A stretch of 64,000 nucleotides of DNA from Vogesella margarita (GTDB taxonomy: Bacteria > Pseudomonadota > Gammaproteobacteria > Burkholderiales > Chromobacteriaceae): contig NZ_JAQQLE010000011.1 in NCBI RefSeq assembly GCF_028548475.1, positions 62,001-126,000 on the forward strand, written 5' to 3'. Each line of letters starts with the position of its first letter. Within the stretch, counting starts at the first letter, position 1. Under the pieces are notes generated by a model. It ran no database searches and had not been told where the DNA came from. It was given only the letters and a program-made list of their open reading frames with translations. This document shows positions 1 to 8,226 of this stretch, piece by piece. The position numbers and the translations under genes are program-made.

Positions 1-216
1 GACAGTGTCGCGCACCATGAATTCGTAGGCCACCACCCGCTGCTGCAGGTCATGCAGCGGCTGGTGGGTAACAAAACCCAGCGTATGCGGCAACACGATA
101 TTGTCGCCACTCGCGGCGGCCGGCGTGCTGGTGGCGGCGGTCTTTACCTCGCGGCTTTCCTTGACCTCTTGCGCTTGCCCCTTGCCGGTCAAGCTGCCAA
201 ACAGACTTTTGAACAT
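1..216 (-). CDS. N-terminal part of a probable HDOD/EAL-type signalling protein (truncated by window edge)
   Basis: The reading frame starts at an ATG at 216 and stays open to the window edge, giving 72 residues. The first 40 or so (MFKSLFGSLTGKGQ, then an Ala/Thr/Ser-rich stretch) look like a linker. They are followed by THQPLHDLQQRVVAYEFMVRD, which resembles the conserved opening of YuxH-like EAL/HDOD proteins (RQPI-D---VVAYELLFR). The family call rests on this short match only. The frame does not overlap aroC, which lies downstream in the other sense of the map and has its own hairpin at 243-261. No strong ribosome binding site is visible. Confidence 0.5.
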   Translation of the reverse strand, partial: MFKSLFGSLTGKGQAQEVKESREVKTAATSTPAAASGDNIVLPHTLGFVTHQPLHDLQQRVVAYEFMVRDTV

Positions 217-242
217 GGCAAACCCTATTGAGTACAAACGAA

Positions 243-261
243 GGGCAGCCTGACGCTGCCC
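243..261 (-). terminator. Hairpin downstream of aroC
   Basis: GGGCAGC and GCTGCCC form a perfect 7-bp stem around a 5-base loop, 16 bases after the aroC stop. On the minus strand it is followed by TTCGTTTGT, a weak T-tract, so it is a plausible but not ideal intrinsic terminator. Confidence 0.5.
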
Positions 262-276
262 CGCATGGAATGATGT

Positions 277-1377
277 TTAGCCGATGCGGCCGGGAATGCG
301 CGGAGTATCGACCCGCACATCGCCGCACTGCGCACGGTGGCGCAGCGCATGGTCGATCAGCACCAGTGCCAGCATCGCCTCGGCGATCGGTGTGGCGCGG
401 ATGCCGACGCAAGGGTCGTGGCGGCCGTGGGTCTCGACCATGATCGGCTCGCCGGCCTTGTTGATGGAGCGGCGTGGCTGCGCGATCGACGACGTCGGCT
501 TGATGGCAATCGACACGTCGATCTGCTGGCCGGTGGAGATGCCGCCGAGGATGCCGCCGGCGTGATTGCTGGCAAAGCCTTCCGGCGTCAGCTCGTCACC
601 GTGCTCGCTACCGCGCTGGGTGACGCAGCCGAAGCCGGCGCCAATCTCGACGCCCTTCACCGCGTTGATATTCATCATCGCGTAGGCGATGTCGGCATCC
701 AGACGGTCGTACACCGGCTCGCCCCAGCCCACCGGCACGTTGTCGGCCACCACGCGCAGGCGCGCGCCGACCGAATCCAGGCTCTTGCGGATGCTGTCCA
801 TGTACGCTTCCAGCTCGTCCACCTTGCTGGCGTCGGCGGCGAAGAACGGGTTGTTGCCGACCTCGTCCCAGCTGCGGAACGGGATGGCGATGTCGCCGAT
901 CTGCGTCATGTGACCGCGGATCACGATGCCGTATTGTTCGTGCAGCCACTTCTTGGCGATGGCGCCGGCGGCAACGCGCACCGCGGTCTCGCGCGCCGAG
1001 GAACGGCCGCCACCGCGCGGGTCGCGGATGCCGTACTTGTGCCAGTAGGTGTAGTCGGCGTGGCCGGGGCGGAAGGTGTCGGCGATATTGCCGTAGTCCT
1101 TGCTGCGCTGGTCGGTGTTGCGGATCAACAGCGCAATCGGCGTACCGGTGGTCTTGCCCTCGTACACGCCGGAGAGGATCTCGACGGTATCCGGCTCGCG
1201 GCGCTGGGTGACGTGGCGGCTGGTGCCGGGCTTGCGGCGGTCCAGCTCGGCCTGGATGTCGGCTTCGGACAGGGTCATGCCCGGAGGGCAACCGTCAACA
1301 ATGCAGCCGATTCCCGGCCCGTGGCTTTCGCCGAATGAAGTAACAGTAAACAGCAGGCCCATGCTATTGCCAGACAT
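277..1377 (-). CDS. aroC: Chorismate synthase
   Basis: This 366-residue protein is chorismate synthase, which converts 5-enolpyruvylshikimate-3-phosphate to chorismate in the cytosol using reduced FMN, the last common step of aromatic amino acid synthesis. The family signature is plain: [10 protein letters not shown] near residue 12, [17 protein letters not shown] around 48-65, [14 protein letters not shown] around 104-117 and [22 protein letters not shown] around 121-142. Length is normal. The start matches the usual MSGN start of the family and has an AAGGG-type ribosome binding site. It appears to be a single-gene unit, with its own hairpin after the stop and an unrelated gene upstream. 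Confidence 0.97.
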   Translation of the reverse strand: MSGNSMGLLFTVTSFGESHGPGIGCIVDGCPPGMTLSEADIQAELDRRKPGTSRHVTQRREPDTVEILSGVYEGKTTGTPIALLIRNTDQRSKDYGNIADTFRPGHADYTYWHKYGIRDPRGGGRSSARETAVRVAAGAIAKKWLHEQYGIVIRGHMTQIGDIAIPFRSWDEVGNNPFFAADASKVDELEAYMDSIRKSLDSVGARLRVVADNVPVGWGEPVYDRLDADIAYAMMNINAVKGVEIGAGFGCVTQRGSEHGDELTPEGFASNHAGGILGGISTGQQIDVSIAIKPTSSIAQPRRSINKAGEPIMVETHGRHDPCVGIRATPIAEAMLALVLIDHALRHRAQCGDVRVDTPRIPGRIG

Positions 1378-1555
1378 CGCTTTATCCCTTGCCTATTTTT
1401 TGGTGATCGCCGCCGATTCTAGCACGGACCGGCAACGCTGCCGGCGCTTGCGCAGCGTCACAATTCACCAAACGGCACGGCCGGCGGGGATGCGCCACCG
1501 GCTAAAACAGTGTCATCGGCGTGCCTGCGACACGCGTGCGCCGGCCGGTAGCATG

Positions 1556-1574
1556 GCGGCCAACGTTGGCCGCA
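1556..1574. repeat. TTGGCCGCA element, full palindrome
   Basis: GCGGCCAACGTTGGCCGC is an 18-bp perfect palindrome at 1556-1573, with A1574 completing the TTGGCCGCA core on the plus strand. It sits directly beyond the T-tract of the terminator of the binding-protein gene at 1632-2747. The same order (hairpin, T-tract, palindrome) recurs at 6008-6049. Confidence 0.9.
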
Positions 1575-1601
1575 AAAAAAGCCCCGTCCTTGAACGGGGC
1601 T
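1574..1601 (-). terminator. Intrinsic terminator of the LivK-like gene
   Basis: AGCCCCGT and ACGGGGCT (1580-1601) form a strong stem. On the minus strand it is followed by seven T residues (1580-1574). It lies 31 bases after the stop codon of the binding-protein gene. Confidence 0.85.
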
Positions 1602-1631
1602 AAAACTGACCATCAGGAGGAAGGGGGTCGT

Positions 1632-2747
1632 TCAATAAGTCACTTTGATGGGAGCCCACTTTGCCTGCTTGACCTGATACACCGTGATCGGCGCTTTCAC
1701 CAGGTCGCCCTTGGCATCGAAGCGGTAGGTCGCATTCACGCCTTCGTAGGTCATTTTCTTGAGTGCGGCTTTGACTTTCACCGGATCGATCGTATTCGCT
1801 TGCTGCATGGCGGTTGCCGCCAGCATCACCGCATCATAGTGCTGCGGACCATACGACAGCGGCAGCTTGCCGTACTTCTGCTGGTAGCGCTTCATGAACT
1901 CGACACCTTGCGGACGGCTTTCCAGCACGTTACCGGCCACCGCGGCCATGAAGCCTTCGCCATTCCTGCCCGACAACTTGATGAAGGTATCCGTCTGGAT
2001 CATGTCGCCACTGAGTACCTTGGTAGACAGTCCGAGTTGCTTCATTTGCAAGGCAAACGGGGCCGCCTGGCTGTCGGAAACGGCGACAAAGACCAGATCC
2101 GGCTTCGCAGCCTTGATGGCGGTCACAATCGGACTGAGGTTGTTCTGGCCGGGCGTGGTGTATTCACGACGCACCACCTGCCCGCCCAAGCGCTTGATTT
2201 CGGCGTCAAACTTGTCCGCCAGGCCCTGGCTGTAAGCGGTGCGGTCGTCCACGATGGCGATACGCCTGGTTTTCAGCTCATTGAGTGCGTATTGCGCGAT
2301 AGCCGGCCCCATCCGGGTATCGATCGCACTCAGGCGGAAAGCGTTGTCATAGCCCAGGCTGGTGTACGTGGCATTCACCGCCACCGAGAATTGCGGCACG
2401 CCGGCCTGATTGATGATGCGGGACGCCGGAATGGTGGTGCCGGAGACGAACGGGCCCACCACTGCATTGACGCCATCATCGATGAGGCGCTGCGCAGCCA
2501 GGGTGGATTGTTTCGGATCTTCCTGGTCGTCCTGCGAAACCAGCGTGAACTGCACCGCTTTGCCATTGATCTTGATCCCCTTGCTGTTCAGGGTCTCGAT
2601 CGCCAGCTGGGCACAGTTTTGATTGTCCTTGCCCCAGTGGGCGTCGGGGCCGGTCAACGGGCCGATAAAGCCGATCTTGACGACATCGGCCGCATTGGCA
2701 CCGCCAGCGGCAAGGGCGAGTAAAGTCCACAGCAAAGTACGTTTCAT
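1632..2747 (-). CDS. Branched-chain amino acid-type ABC transporter substrate-binding protein
   Basis: This is a periplasmic type I solute-binding protein of the LivK/LivJ family, 371 residues from the chosen start. A signal peptide (MKRTLLWTLLALAAGGANA) ends at an AxA site near residue 19. The mature part begins VVKIGFIGPLTGPDAHWGKD, typical of the family, and carries GPFVSGTTIPASRI and YGPQHYDAVMLAATAM. A longer frame to 2783 exists, but the start at 2747 gives a clean signal peptide and an AGGACA ribosome binding site. No permease or ATPase genes are adjacent, so it must share a transporter encoded elsewhere. Its place next to a D-amino-acid dehydrogenase and a ketimine reductase suggests an amino acid ligand. 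Confidence 0.85.
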   Translation of the reverse strand: MKRTLLWTLLALAAGGANAADVVKIGFIGPLTGPDAHWGKDNQNCAQLAIETLNSKGIKINGKAVQFTLVSQDDQEDPKQSTLAAQRLIDDGVNAVVGPFVSGTTIPASRIINQAGVPQFSVAVNATYTSLGYDNAFRLSAIDTRMGPAIAQYALNELKTRRIAIVDDRTAYSQGLADKFDAEIKRLGGQVVRREYTTPGQNNLSPIVTAIKAAKPDLVFVAVSDSQAAPFALQMKQLGLSTKVLSGDMIQTDTFIKLSGRNGEGFMAAVAGNVLESRPQGVEFMKRYQQKYGKLPLSYGPQHYDAVMLAATAMQQANTIDPVKVKAALKKMTYEGVNATYRFDAKGDLVKAPITVYQVKQAKWAPIKVTY

Positions 2748-2792
2748 GATGAGTGTCCTGACAAAGGGAATTGAACGGGGCATAGCAACGAC

Positions 2793-4088
2793 TTAACTTC
2801 TTATTTCCAGCTGTGGGACGCGCTGGCCGTCTTGTGTATCCGGTGAGTCGTAGCGGTCCGGCCACAAGTGGCGGGGAATGTCGGCCAGACCCAGAAAGTG
2901 GTCATGCAGCAAGCGCGCGGTGGTCGCCGCCAGGGTCAGCCCGAGGTGGCCGTGGCCGCAGGCGAAGTACAGGCCGTCGACACGAGTGGATGGCCCGATG
3001 ACCGGCACCGTCTCCGGGACAGAGGGACGATTGCCCATCCACGCCGTCATGTTTGTCGTATCGAGCGGACCGAGCATGTCCTGCGCCTTGTCCAGCAGCA
3101 GGTGTGCCCGCCGGTAGTCCGGCGTGGCATCCCGATGCGCCAGTTCGACCGTGCCGGCCAGACGGATGCCGCCGTTTGCCATCGGCAGCACGACAAAGCT
3201 GCCCGGCACGTTGAGCAGGTAGCGTTGCAGCGGCATACCGGCTTCCGGCAGCGTCAGGTGATAGCCGCGCTCACTCTCCAGCGGCAGGCTGAAATCCGCC
3301 TGCCGCGCGAAGCGATCACTCCAGACCCCTGCGGTAATCAGCACTTTCCCGGCCCGCCGTTGCTCGCCGTTGGCCAGTGTCACGCCGCGGACGGCCTGCT
3401 GTTCCTTGAGCAGCCCGGTCACTTCCTGCTGCAAATACTGCCCGCCCTCGCGGATAAACTGTTCGAACAGCCCCAGCGTGAACAGGTAGGGGTCATCGAC
3501 GTGCGACCACTCCGGAATCGACACCGCATTGCGCCACGGCGCCAGCAAGGCGGGCTCGGCCTGCCGTGTGGCCTCGCCGTCCAGTGCCTGCCACTTGACG
3601 CCATGCTCCCCCCGATGCTGCCAGCGAGGCAGGTCCGCCGTTAACGCGGCCTCCGAGGCATAGACAGCCAGGGCACCGTGACGGCGCCACATCCCGTCCA
3701 GCCCGCTGCGGGCGATGAGTGGCGCAAAATCCTCATTCACACTGCCCAGCAGCGCCGACAGTTGCCGGGTCAACTGCTGAACCTGCCCCTGCCGGCTGGC
3801 CCAGGCAAACCGCAGCAGCCAGGGCGCGAGTGAAGGCAGATAACGCCAGCGAACGGCCAGCGGCCCCAGCGGGTCGGCCAGCCAGGACGGCAACTTCCGC
3901 CAGATCCCCGGCTCGGCCAGTGGCACCACCTCGCTGACGGCAAACGCACCGGCATTTCCCGACGAGGTGCCGGCGGCCGGCTCGGCCTTATCCACCAGCA
4001 ACACAGCCAGGCCGGCAGCACGCAATTTCAATGCGGTGGTGATACCGACCACACCGGCACCGACCACAATGACGTCCGGAACTGACAT
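2793..4088 (-). CDS. FAD-dependent D-amino acid dehydrogenase (DadA-like)
   Basis: This 431-residue flavoprotein belongs to the DAO/DadA family, which oxidises D-amino acids or cyclic imino acids to 2-oxo or imino acids and passes electrons to the respiratory chain. The FAD-binding dinucleotide fold is at the N terminus (VIVVGAGVVGITTALKLRAAGL, then an acidic LLVDKAE), followed by AAGTSSGNAG. Near the C terminus WMGNRPSVPETVPVIG and FACGHGHLGLTLA are typical of DadA. I place the start at MSVPDV, where an AGGAGAGGAG ribosome binding site sits just upstream; the longer frame overlaps the next gene. It follows the ketimine-reductase gene by 29 bases, so the two are probably cotranscribed. The substrate could be D-lysine, D-proline, D-hydroxyproline or similar. 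Confidence 0.85.
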   Translation of the reverse strand: MSVPDVIVVGAGVVGITTALKLRAAGLAVLLVDKAEPAAGTSSGNAGAFAVSEVVPLAEPGIWRKLPSWLADPLGPLAVRWRYLPSLAPWLLRFAWASRQGQVQQLTRQLSALLGSVNEDFAPLIARSGLDGMWRRHGALAVYASEAALTADLPRWQHRGEHGVKWQALDGEATRQAEPALLAPWRNAVSIPEWSHVDDPYLFTLGLFEQFIREGGQYLQQEVTGLLKEQQAVRGVTLANGEQRRAGKVLITAGVWSDRFARQADFSLPLESERGYHLTLPEAGMPLQRYLLNVPGSFVVLPMANGGIRLAGTVELAHRDATPDYRRAHLLLDKAQDMLGPLDTTNMTAWMGNRPSVPETVPVIGPSTRVDGLYFACGHGHLGLTLAATTARLLHDHFLGLADIPRHLWPDRYDSPDTQDGQRVPQLEIRS

Positions 4089-4117
4089 TTCTGCTCCTCT
4101 CCTGGCTGAATGCGCCA

Positions 4118-5026
4118 TCAACGCAGACTGTTCAGGGCACAGCGCGCCGCGGCCAGATCCCACGCCGCGGTACCGACACTCTTGAACAGCCTGGGGCGCG
4201 CCGGGTCGATCACGCCGTTGACGGCATCGGCCAGCGAGGCGACGTTTTCCCAGTCGATCCCGGCCTGGATCAGGTCGCCGGCTTCGTGGCGGGCACCGAT
4301 CGGATCATCGATAAAGATCTGGCTGCCATGAATGGGCAGCGGCGCGTATTCGGCCATGTCCGGGCGGAAGGCACCGACACCGATCAGCAGCCGCTCCGGA
4401 CGAGCCGCCTGGTGGTAAACCGGCTGCAGGCTGGTGGTCAGGGTGATGACCACGGTCACGTCCTCGGCAACCTCGCCGCTGGCAGGCACGCACACCAGCG
4501 GCAGATGCCGGTGCGCTTGCGCAAACAGCGCCGCCTCTTCCGCGTTGCGGCCATGGATGTCGACCCGGCAACCGGGGTACAGCGCGGCGATGGCCTCAAG
4601 GTGAGCGGCCGCCTGCCGGCCGCAGCCGATGATGGCGATGCGTGCAACCGGCTGGCCGGCAAGCGTCCGCATCGCCAGCAGCGATACCGCGGCGGTGCGG
4701 TGCGCCGTGACGGTCGGACCATCCAGCAACAGCAGGGGCCGGCCACTTTCGCCGTCGTAGACACTGACGACGCCATGGATGGTCGGCAGGTTCTTGCTGC
4801 CGTTGCCGGGACAAACATTGACCAGCTTGTGCATGCCGATATCGGCACCGGTCGCCGGCATCGACAGCAGGACGCCGCCCTGTTGCAACGGCAGCACCTG
4901 CCGCTCCGGGCTGACAATCCGGCCCGCCATATAGTCAATCGATGCGGCGGCAATGGCATCGCACAGTGCGTCATACGGTAAGAGTTCGGCCGTTTGCTGC
5001 GGCGACAGCATCGTCAGGGCATTCAT
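4118..5026 (-). CDS. Ornithine cyclodeaminase / mu-crystallin family protein (probable cyclic ketimine reductase)
   Basis: This 302-residue protein belongs to the ornithine cyclodeaminase/mu-crystallin family. It has a Rossmann NAD(P) motif (IAIIGCGRQAAAHLEAI) in the middle, the active-site region MHKLVNVCPGN around residue 65, and GPTVTAHRTAAVSLLA. Several bacterial members reduce delta-1-pyrroline- or delta-1-piperideine-2-carboxylate to L-proline or L-pipecolate. The product of the neighbouring DadA-like enzyme acting on D-proline or D-lysine would be exactly such a ketimine, so a reductase role is the best inference; true ornithine cyclodeaminase is the alternative. The start at MNALTML is preceded by AAAGGA. 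It is the first gene of a minus-strand unit, divergent from a FadR-type regulator. Confidence 0.8.
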   Translation of the reverse strand: MNALTMLSPQQTAELLPYDALCDAIAAASIDYMAGRIVSPERQVLPLQQGGVLLSMPATGADIGMHKLVNVCPGNGSKNLPTIHGVVSVYDGESGRPLLLLDGPTVTAHRTAAVSLLAMRTLAGQPVARIAIIGCGRQAAAHLEAIAALYPGCRVDIHGRNAEEAALFAQAHRHLPLVCVPASGEVAEDVTVVITLTTSLQPVYHQAARPERLLIGVGAFRPDMAEYAPLPIHGSQIFIDDPIGARHEAGDLIQAGIDWENVASLADAVNGVIDPARPRLFKSVGTAAWDLAAARCALNSLR

Positions 5027-5256
5027 GCTTTCCAGATCCTTTAATTGGCCAGATAGTTGTCCAAAACAACGGATTGGCAACCTGTCTGTCGATAAATCGG
5101 GCTAAAATTGGTAAATGTCTCATACCAAAAATTTCAATCTGGTTGAAAAATTACCAATAATGGCGTGACACCACAAGAGAAAACGGTGAGCCGGCCACCG
5201 GCAGGCCAAAAAAAATGACCAGTTGTGCAACAACTGGTCATACGGAGACCACCTAC
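5027..5256. promoter_or_regulatory. Divergent control region between the D-amino-acid genes and the FadR-type regulator
   Basis: This AT-rich stretch separates two divergent genes. It holds two TGGT/ACCA inverted repeats (5109-5127 with an 11-base spacer and 5140-5156 with a 9-base spacer), the half-site pattern expected for FadR-subfamily GntR repressors. The perfect palindrome at 5215-5241 is listed separately. I could not assign -35/-10 boxes with confidence. Confidence 0.6.
5215..5241. promoter_or_regulatory. Perfect 27-bp palindrome, candidate operator of the FadR-type regulator
   Basis: ATGACCAGTTGT (5215-5226) and ACAACTGGTCAT (5230-5241) are exact 12-base inverted arms around GCA. 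Each arm contains CTGGTC on one strand, the core of the known E. coli FadR half-site. It lies immediately before the GGAG ribosome binding site of the regulator gene. It could be an autoregulatory operator or, as RNA, a stem that hides the ribosome binding site. Confidence 0.7.
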
Positions 5257-6000
5257 ATGAGCAATAACACCGAACCGGCAACTGCATTCCGTGCCCGGCA
5301 TATCTACGAGCAGGTCGCCGAGCAGATCCGCCGCAGCATTGCCTCCGGCGAGTTCCCGCCTGAATCCAGACTGCCTTCCGAGCGCGAGCTGGCGATCCGC
5401 TTTGGCGTCAGCAGACCGGCCGTTCGCGAAGCCATTGGCGCGTTACAGAACCAGCAACTGGTCATCACCCGTCGCGGCTCGGGCACTTATGTCTGCTCGC
5501 CGCTGCCCGCTACCCTGGCACCGCTGCCGGACGAGAAAGCGCCCTCTTCCGATGACAGCCCGGTGTCCACGCTGGAGGTCCGATTGATGCTTGAGCCGGC
5601 GATTGCCCGCCTTGCGGCGCGCCGGGGACAGCGCAGCGAAGAAGCGGAGCGCTTGCTGCTGCAGATGCAGAACGTAAAAGACATCGACGTCATCGCCCAG
5701 CAACAGCTGTGGAGCGAAACCGACCGGCTGTTTCACCGGCAACTGGCGGTGATGACCGGGGACAGCCTGCTGATCCGGATTGCCGACGAAATTGCCAAGA
5801 CCATGGAGCAGCCGCTCTGGCAACGGCTGCGCGACGACGGCATCTACGACGAGGCGCGCATCAGCCTTTATGTCGCGGAGCATCGGCTGATTTACGAGGC
5901 GATTGCGACCGGGGATGAGGATGCGGCGGCCTTCTATGTCGAGCAGCACCTGAAGCGGGTCGGCAAGGACATCACGACCACCACGGCACTGCCGGAGTAG
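5257..6000 (+). CDS. GntR-family transcriptional regulator, FadR subfamily
   Basis: This 247-residue regulator has an N-terminal winged helix-turn-helix (YEQVAEQIRRSIASGEFPPESRLPSERELAIRFGVSRPAVREAI, about residues 16-60, ending in RRGSGTYV). The C-terminal helical domain is of the FCD type (LEVRLMLEPAIARLAARR, then LWSETDRLFHRQLAVMTGDSLL and EHRLIYEAIATGDEDAAAFYVEQHL), with conserved D and H residues that usually bind a metal and carboxylate ligand. The start at MSNNTEP follows a GGAG ribosome binding site; an upstream in-frame ATG at 5215 lies inside the palindrome and is less likely. It probably represses the divergent amino-acid genes and itself. Confidence 0.9.
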   Translation: MSNNTEPATAFRARHIYEQVAEQIRRSIASGEFPPESRLPSERELAIRFGVSRPAVREAIGALQNQQLVITRRGSGTYVCSPLPATLAPLPDEKAPSSDDSPVSTLEVRLMLEPAIARLAARRGQRSEEAERLLLQMQNVKDIDVIAQQQLWSETDRLFHRQLAVMTGDSLLIRIADEIAKTMEQPLWQRLRDDGIYDEARISLYVAEHRLIYEAIATGDEDAAAFYVEQHLKRVGKDITTTTALPE

Positions 6001-6007
6001 GCGGGTG

Positions 6008-6027
6008 TGCGGCCAACGTTGGCCGCA
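6008..6027. repeat. TTGGCCGCA element, full palindrome
   Basis: TGCGGCCAACGTTGGCCGCA is a perfect 20-bp palindrome carrying the core on both strands. It lies between the converging FadR-type regulator and oxygenase genes, just beyond the T-tract of the oxygenase terminator. Confidence 0.92.
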
Positions 6028-6049
6028 AAAAAGCGCCCCGCAGGGCGCT
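6027..6049 (-). terminator. Intrinsic terminator of the 2OG-Fe(II) oxygenase gene
   Basis: AGCGCCC (6032-6038) and GGGCGCT (6043-6049) pair around CGCA. On the minus strand the stem is followed by six T residues (6032-6027), 31 bases after the oxygenase stop. Confidence 0.85.
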
Positions 6050-6079
6050 GTGCTGGTGGCGAAGTGGCGAGACGGCCGC

Positions 6080-6709
6080 TCACCACGGCATGTTGCCGCC
6101 GCGGCGGCGGTACCAGCCGGTGACCGACAGCCGCTGCTGCCGTGCCGGCAGCACCTCGTGCCAGAAGCGGTCGGACAGGAACAGCACCAGCGTACCGGCC
6201 TCCGGCTCGACGTCGACGAACTCGCGGCAGTCGGCGTCCAGGTACAGGCGGATCTGGCCGCCGGCGTCCTGCGGCCAACCCTCGTTCAGATAGAACACCG
6301 TGCTCAGCGTGCGCGCGTCGTCGTCCTGGAAACGGTCGAGATGCTTCTTGTAGAACGCGCCCTCCGGGTACACCGCGAAGTGCGACTCCAGCTCGACAAG
6401 GCCGAGGTAGAGGCCGCGATTGACCGCCTGCATGATCTCGTCCATCGCCGCGTTGTAGGCCTGTACCGCTGGCAGCGCCGCCACCTGGTCCAGCCACAGC
6501 ACCGAGTCGGAGCGGATCTCGGCACGGCGTGCCTGGCCGTCGGCACGGCCGGTGGCGGCCTCGTGGAACAGGCCCTGCTGCCACACGTCGAGGCAGGCGG
6601 TGCGCAGGTTGGTGGTAATGGCGGCGGGCAGCGCGTCGGGGATCACCACCCAGCCCTCGCGGGCGAGGGTGTCGATGACGTGGTCGAGGTCGAATTGCAG
6701 TCGGGACAT
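6080..6709 (-). CDS. 2-oxoglutarate/Fe(II)-dependent oxygenase, prolyl-hydroxylase-like
   Basis: This 209-residue protein has the double-stranded beta-helix signature of the SM-20/prolyl-4-hydroxylase group. The HxD...H iron triad is visible as H123 and D125 (KKHLDRFQDD) and H184 (RFWHEVLP), with R193 (QQRLSVTGWYRRR) in place to bind 2-oxoglutarate. YPEGAFYKKHLDRF and LNEGWPQDAGGQIRLY are typical of bacterial predicted proline hydroxylases. I start at MSRLQF, since the upstream 26 residues of the longer frame look unlike protein. The ribosome binding site is weak. The substrate is unknown; ribosomal or elongation-factor prolines are possible by family analogy. Confidence 0.82.
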   Translation of the reverse strand: MSRLQFDLDHVIDTLAREGWVVIPDALPAAITTNLRTACLDVWQQGLFHEAATGRADGQARRAEIRSDSVLWLDQVAALPAVQAYNAAMDEIMQAVNRGLYLGLVELESHFAVYPEGAFYKKHLDRFQDDDARTLSTVFYLNEGWPQDAGGQIRLYLDADCREFVDVEPEAGTLVLFLSDRFWHEVLPARQQRLSVTGWYRRRGGNMPW

Positions 6710-6960
6710 GGCCGGAAACGGTCGCAGGGATGAACACAGCCCGCTTTCTACCACAGCCGGCCGCCGGCGGCGAATGCGCCAGGTCAAGGTCGCCGCGGTT
6801 TTCCGCCCGGCATCCCCGGCATCAGCCTGTGGCCACCCCTGGGCGGGATGCGCACCGTGGCCGCGACAGCGCGCGCATCAGCCCGTTCGTATCAACGTAG
6901 TCCCGCGCGCGCAAAAGCCGTAGACTGCCGCCTTCACGAATTCACGCCCCGCGCCCGCCC

Positions 6961-8205
6961 ATGCCCTTTTCCACCCTCGGCCTTGACCCGGCGCTGCTGC
7001 ACGCGCTGGACGAACAGGGCTTCCACACCGCCACCGCCATCCAGCGCGAGGCGATTCCGGCGATCCTGCACGGCCGCGACCTGCTGGCCACCGCCCGCAC
7101 CGGCTCCGGCAAGACCGCCGCCTACTGCCTGCCGCTGCTGCAGCGCTGGCAGCACGGCCGCCATGACGGCAAGCAGCCGACGCTGCTGGTGCTGCTGCCG
7201 ACGCGCGAGCTGGCGCAACAGGTCGGCACGGTGCTGCAGCAGCTGGCCCGCCACCTGCCGCCGCCGAAGATCGTCACCGTCTACGGCGGGGTATCGCTCA
7301 ATCCGCAGCTGATGGCGCTGCGCGGCGGTGCCGACATCATCGTCGCCACCCCCGGCCGGCTGCTGGAGCTGCTGGCCAACAACGCGCTGAACTTGGGCAG
7401 CGTGCGCACCCTGGTGCTGGACGAGGCCGACCGCCTGCTGGAACAGGGCTTTGCCGACGAGCTGGAGCAGGTGCTGGCCACGCTGCCGGCACAGCGCCAG
7501 ACGCTGCTGTTCTCCGCTACCTTTGCGGCCAACGTGCAGCAGCTGGCAACCAAGCTGCTCACCGACGCGCAGCGCATCCACATCGCGGAACAGGCGCCGG
7601 ACATCCGCCAGCGCGCGATCGAGGTCGATAGCCGTCAGCGCACCGCGCTGCTGTGCCGGCTGATCGCCGAGCAGGACGGCGCGCGCATGCTGGTCTTCGT
7701 CGCCAGCAAACAGGGCGCCAGCGAACTGGCGCAGACACTGCAGCGCGAGGGCATCCGTGCCGCCGCGCTGTTCGGCGAGCTGGCGCAAGGCCGCCGCGAA
7801 CGGGTGCTGGCCAACCTGAAGGACGGCACGCTGCAGGTGATCGTCGCCACCGACCTCGCCGCGCGCGGCATCGACATTCCGGCGCTACCGGTGGTGATCA
7901 ACTACGACCTGCCGCGCTCGCCGCAGGACTACACCCACCGCATCGGCCGCACCGGCCGCGCCGGCGAAAGCGGCCTCGCCATCAGCCTGATCGACGCCGA
8001 CAGCCGCGCCCACTTCCGCCTGATCGAGAAGCGTCTGCAGCTGACACTGCCACGCGAGCAGCTGGCCGGCTTCATCCCCACCGACCAGCCCTCGCCAAGG
8101 TTGGCCGCAGCCGACGACAACGGCGGCATCAAGGGCAAGCGCCCGAGCAAGAAGGACAAGCTGCGCGCCGCCGCAGCCGCCGCTCAGGCCGCCAAACCGG
8201 ACTGA
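6961..8205 (+). CDS. DEAD-box ATP-dependent RNA helicase, RhlE-like
   Basis: This 414-residue protein unwinds RNA duplexes with ATP, usually in ribosome assembly or RNA decay. Motifs appear in order: Q-motif region GFHTATAIQREAIP, motif I ARTGSGKT (45-52; R replaces the more common Q), Ia PTRELAQQ (80-87), DEAD (154-157), SAT (185-187), ARGIDIP (301-307) and HRIGRTGR (326-333). The C-terminal tail is Lys/Ala-rich, as in RhlE proteins. No ribosome binding site is obvious before the ATG. An exact TTGGCCGCA element (8097-8109) encodes RLAA in the tail, and a partial one (7524-7536) lies in the motif III region. Confidence 0.93.
   Translation: MPFSTLGLDPALLHALDEQGFHTATAIQREAIPAILHGRDLLATARTGSGKTAAYCLPLLQRWQHGRHDGKQPTLLVLLPTRELAQQVGTVLQQLARHLPPPKIVTVYGGVSLNPQLMALRGGADIIVATPGRLLELLANNALNLGSVRTLVLDEADRLLEQGFADELEQVLATLPAQRQTLLFSATFAANVQQLATKLLTDAQRIHIAEQAPDIRQRAIEVDSRQRTALLCRLIAEQDGARMLVFVASKQGASELAQTLQREGIRAAALFGELAQGRRERVLANLKDGTLQVIVATDLAARGIDIPALPVVINYDLPRSPQDYTHRIGRTGRAGESGLAISLIDADSRAHFRLIEKRLQLTLPREQLAGFIPTDQPSPRLAAADDNGGIKGKRPSKKDKLRAAAAAAQAAKPD
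8097..8109 (+). repeat. TTGGCCGCA element inside the helicase gene
   Basis: An exact AAGGTTGGCCGCA copy is read as part of the codons AGG-TTG-GCC-GCA (Arg-Leu-Ala-Ala) in the poorly conserved tail of the helicase. AGG and TTG are uncommon in the surrounding genes. Confidence 0.85.
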
Positions 8206-8226
8206 GCCGCGCTGAACGCAGGCAAG

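Noticed and set aside
337-1338. Long plus-strand reading frame opposite aroC
   Set aside because: It mirrors a certain gene and its Arg/His/Ala-rich product is typical of antisense frames in GC-rich DNA. The same holds for the long antisense frames opposite FUSC (20446-22344), the HisJ/MFS region (45229-47352), YdiJ (52298-54172), nrdJ and the DUF748 gene.
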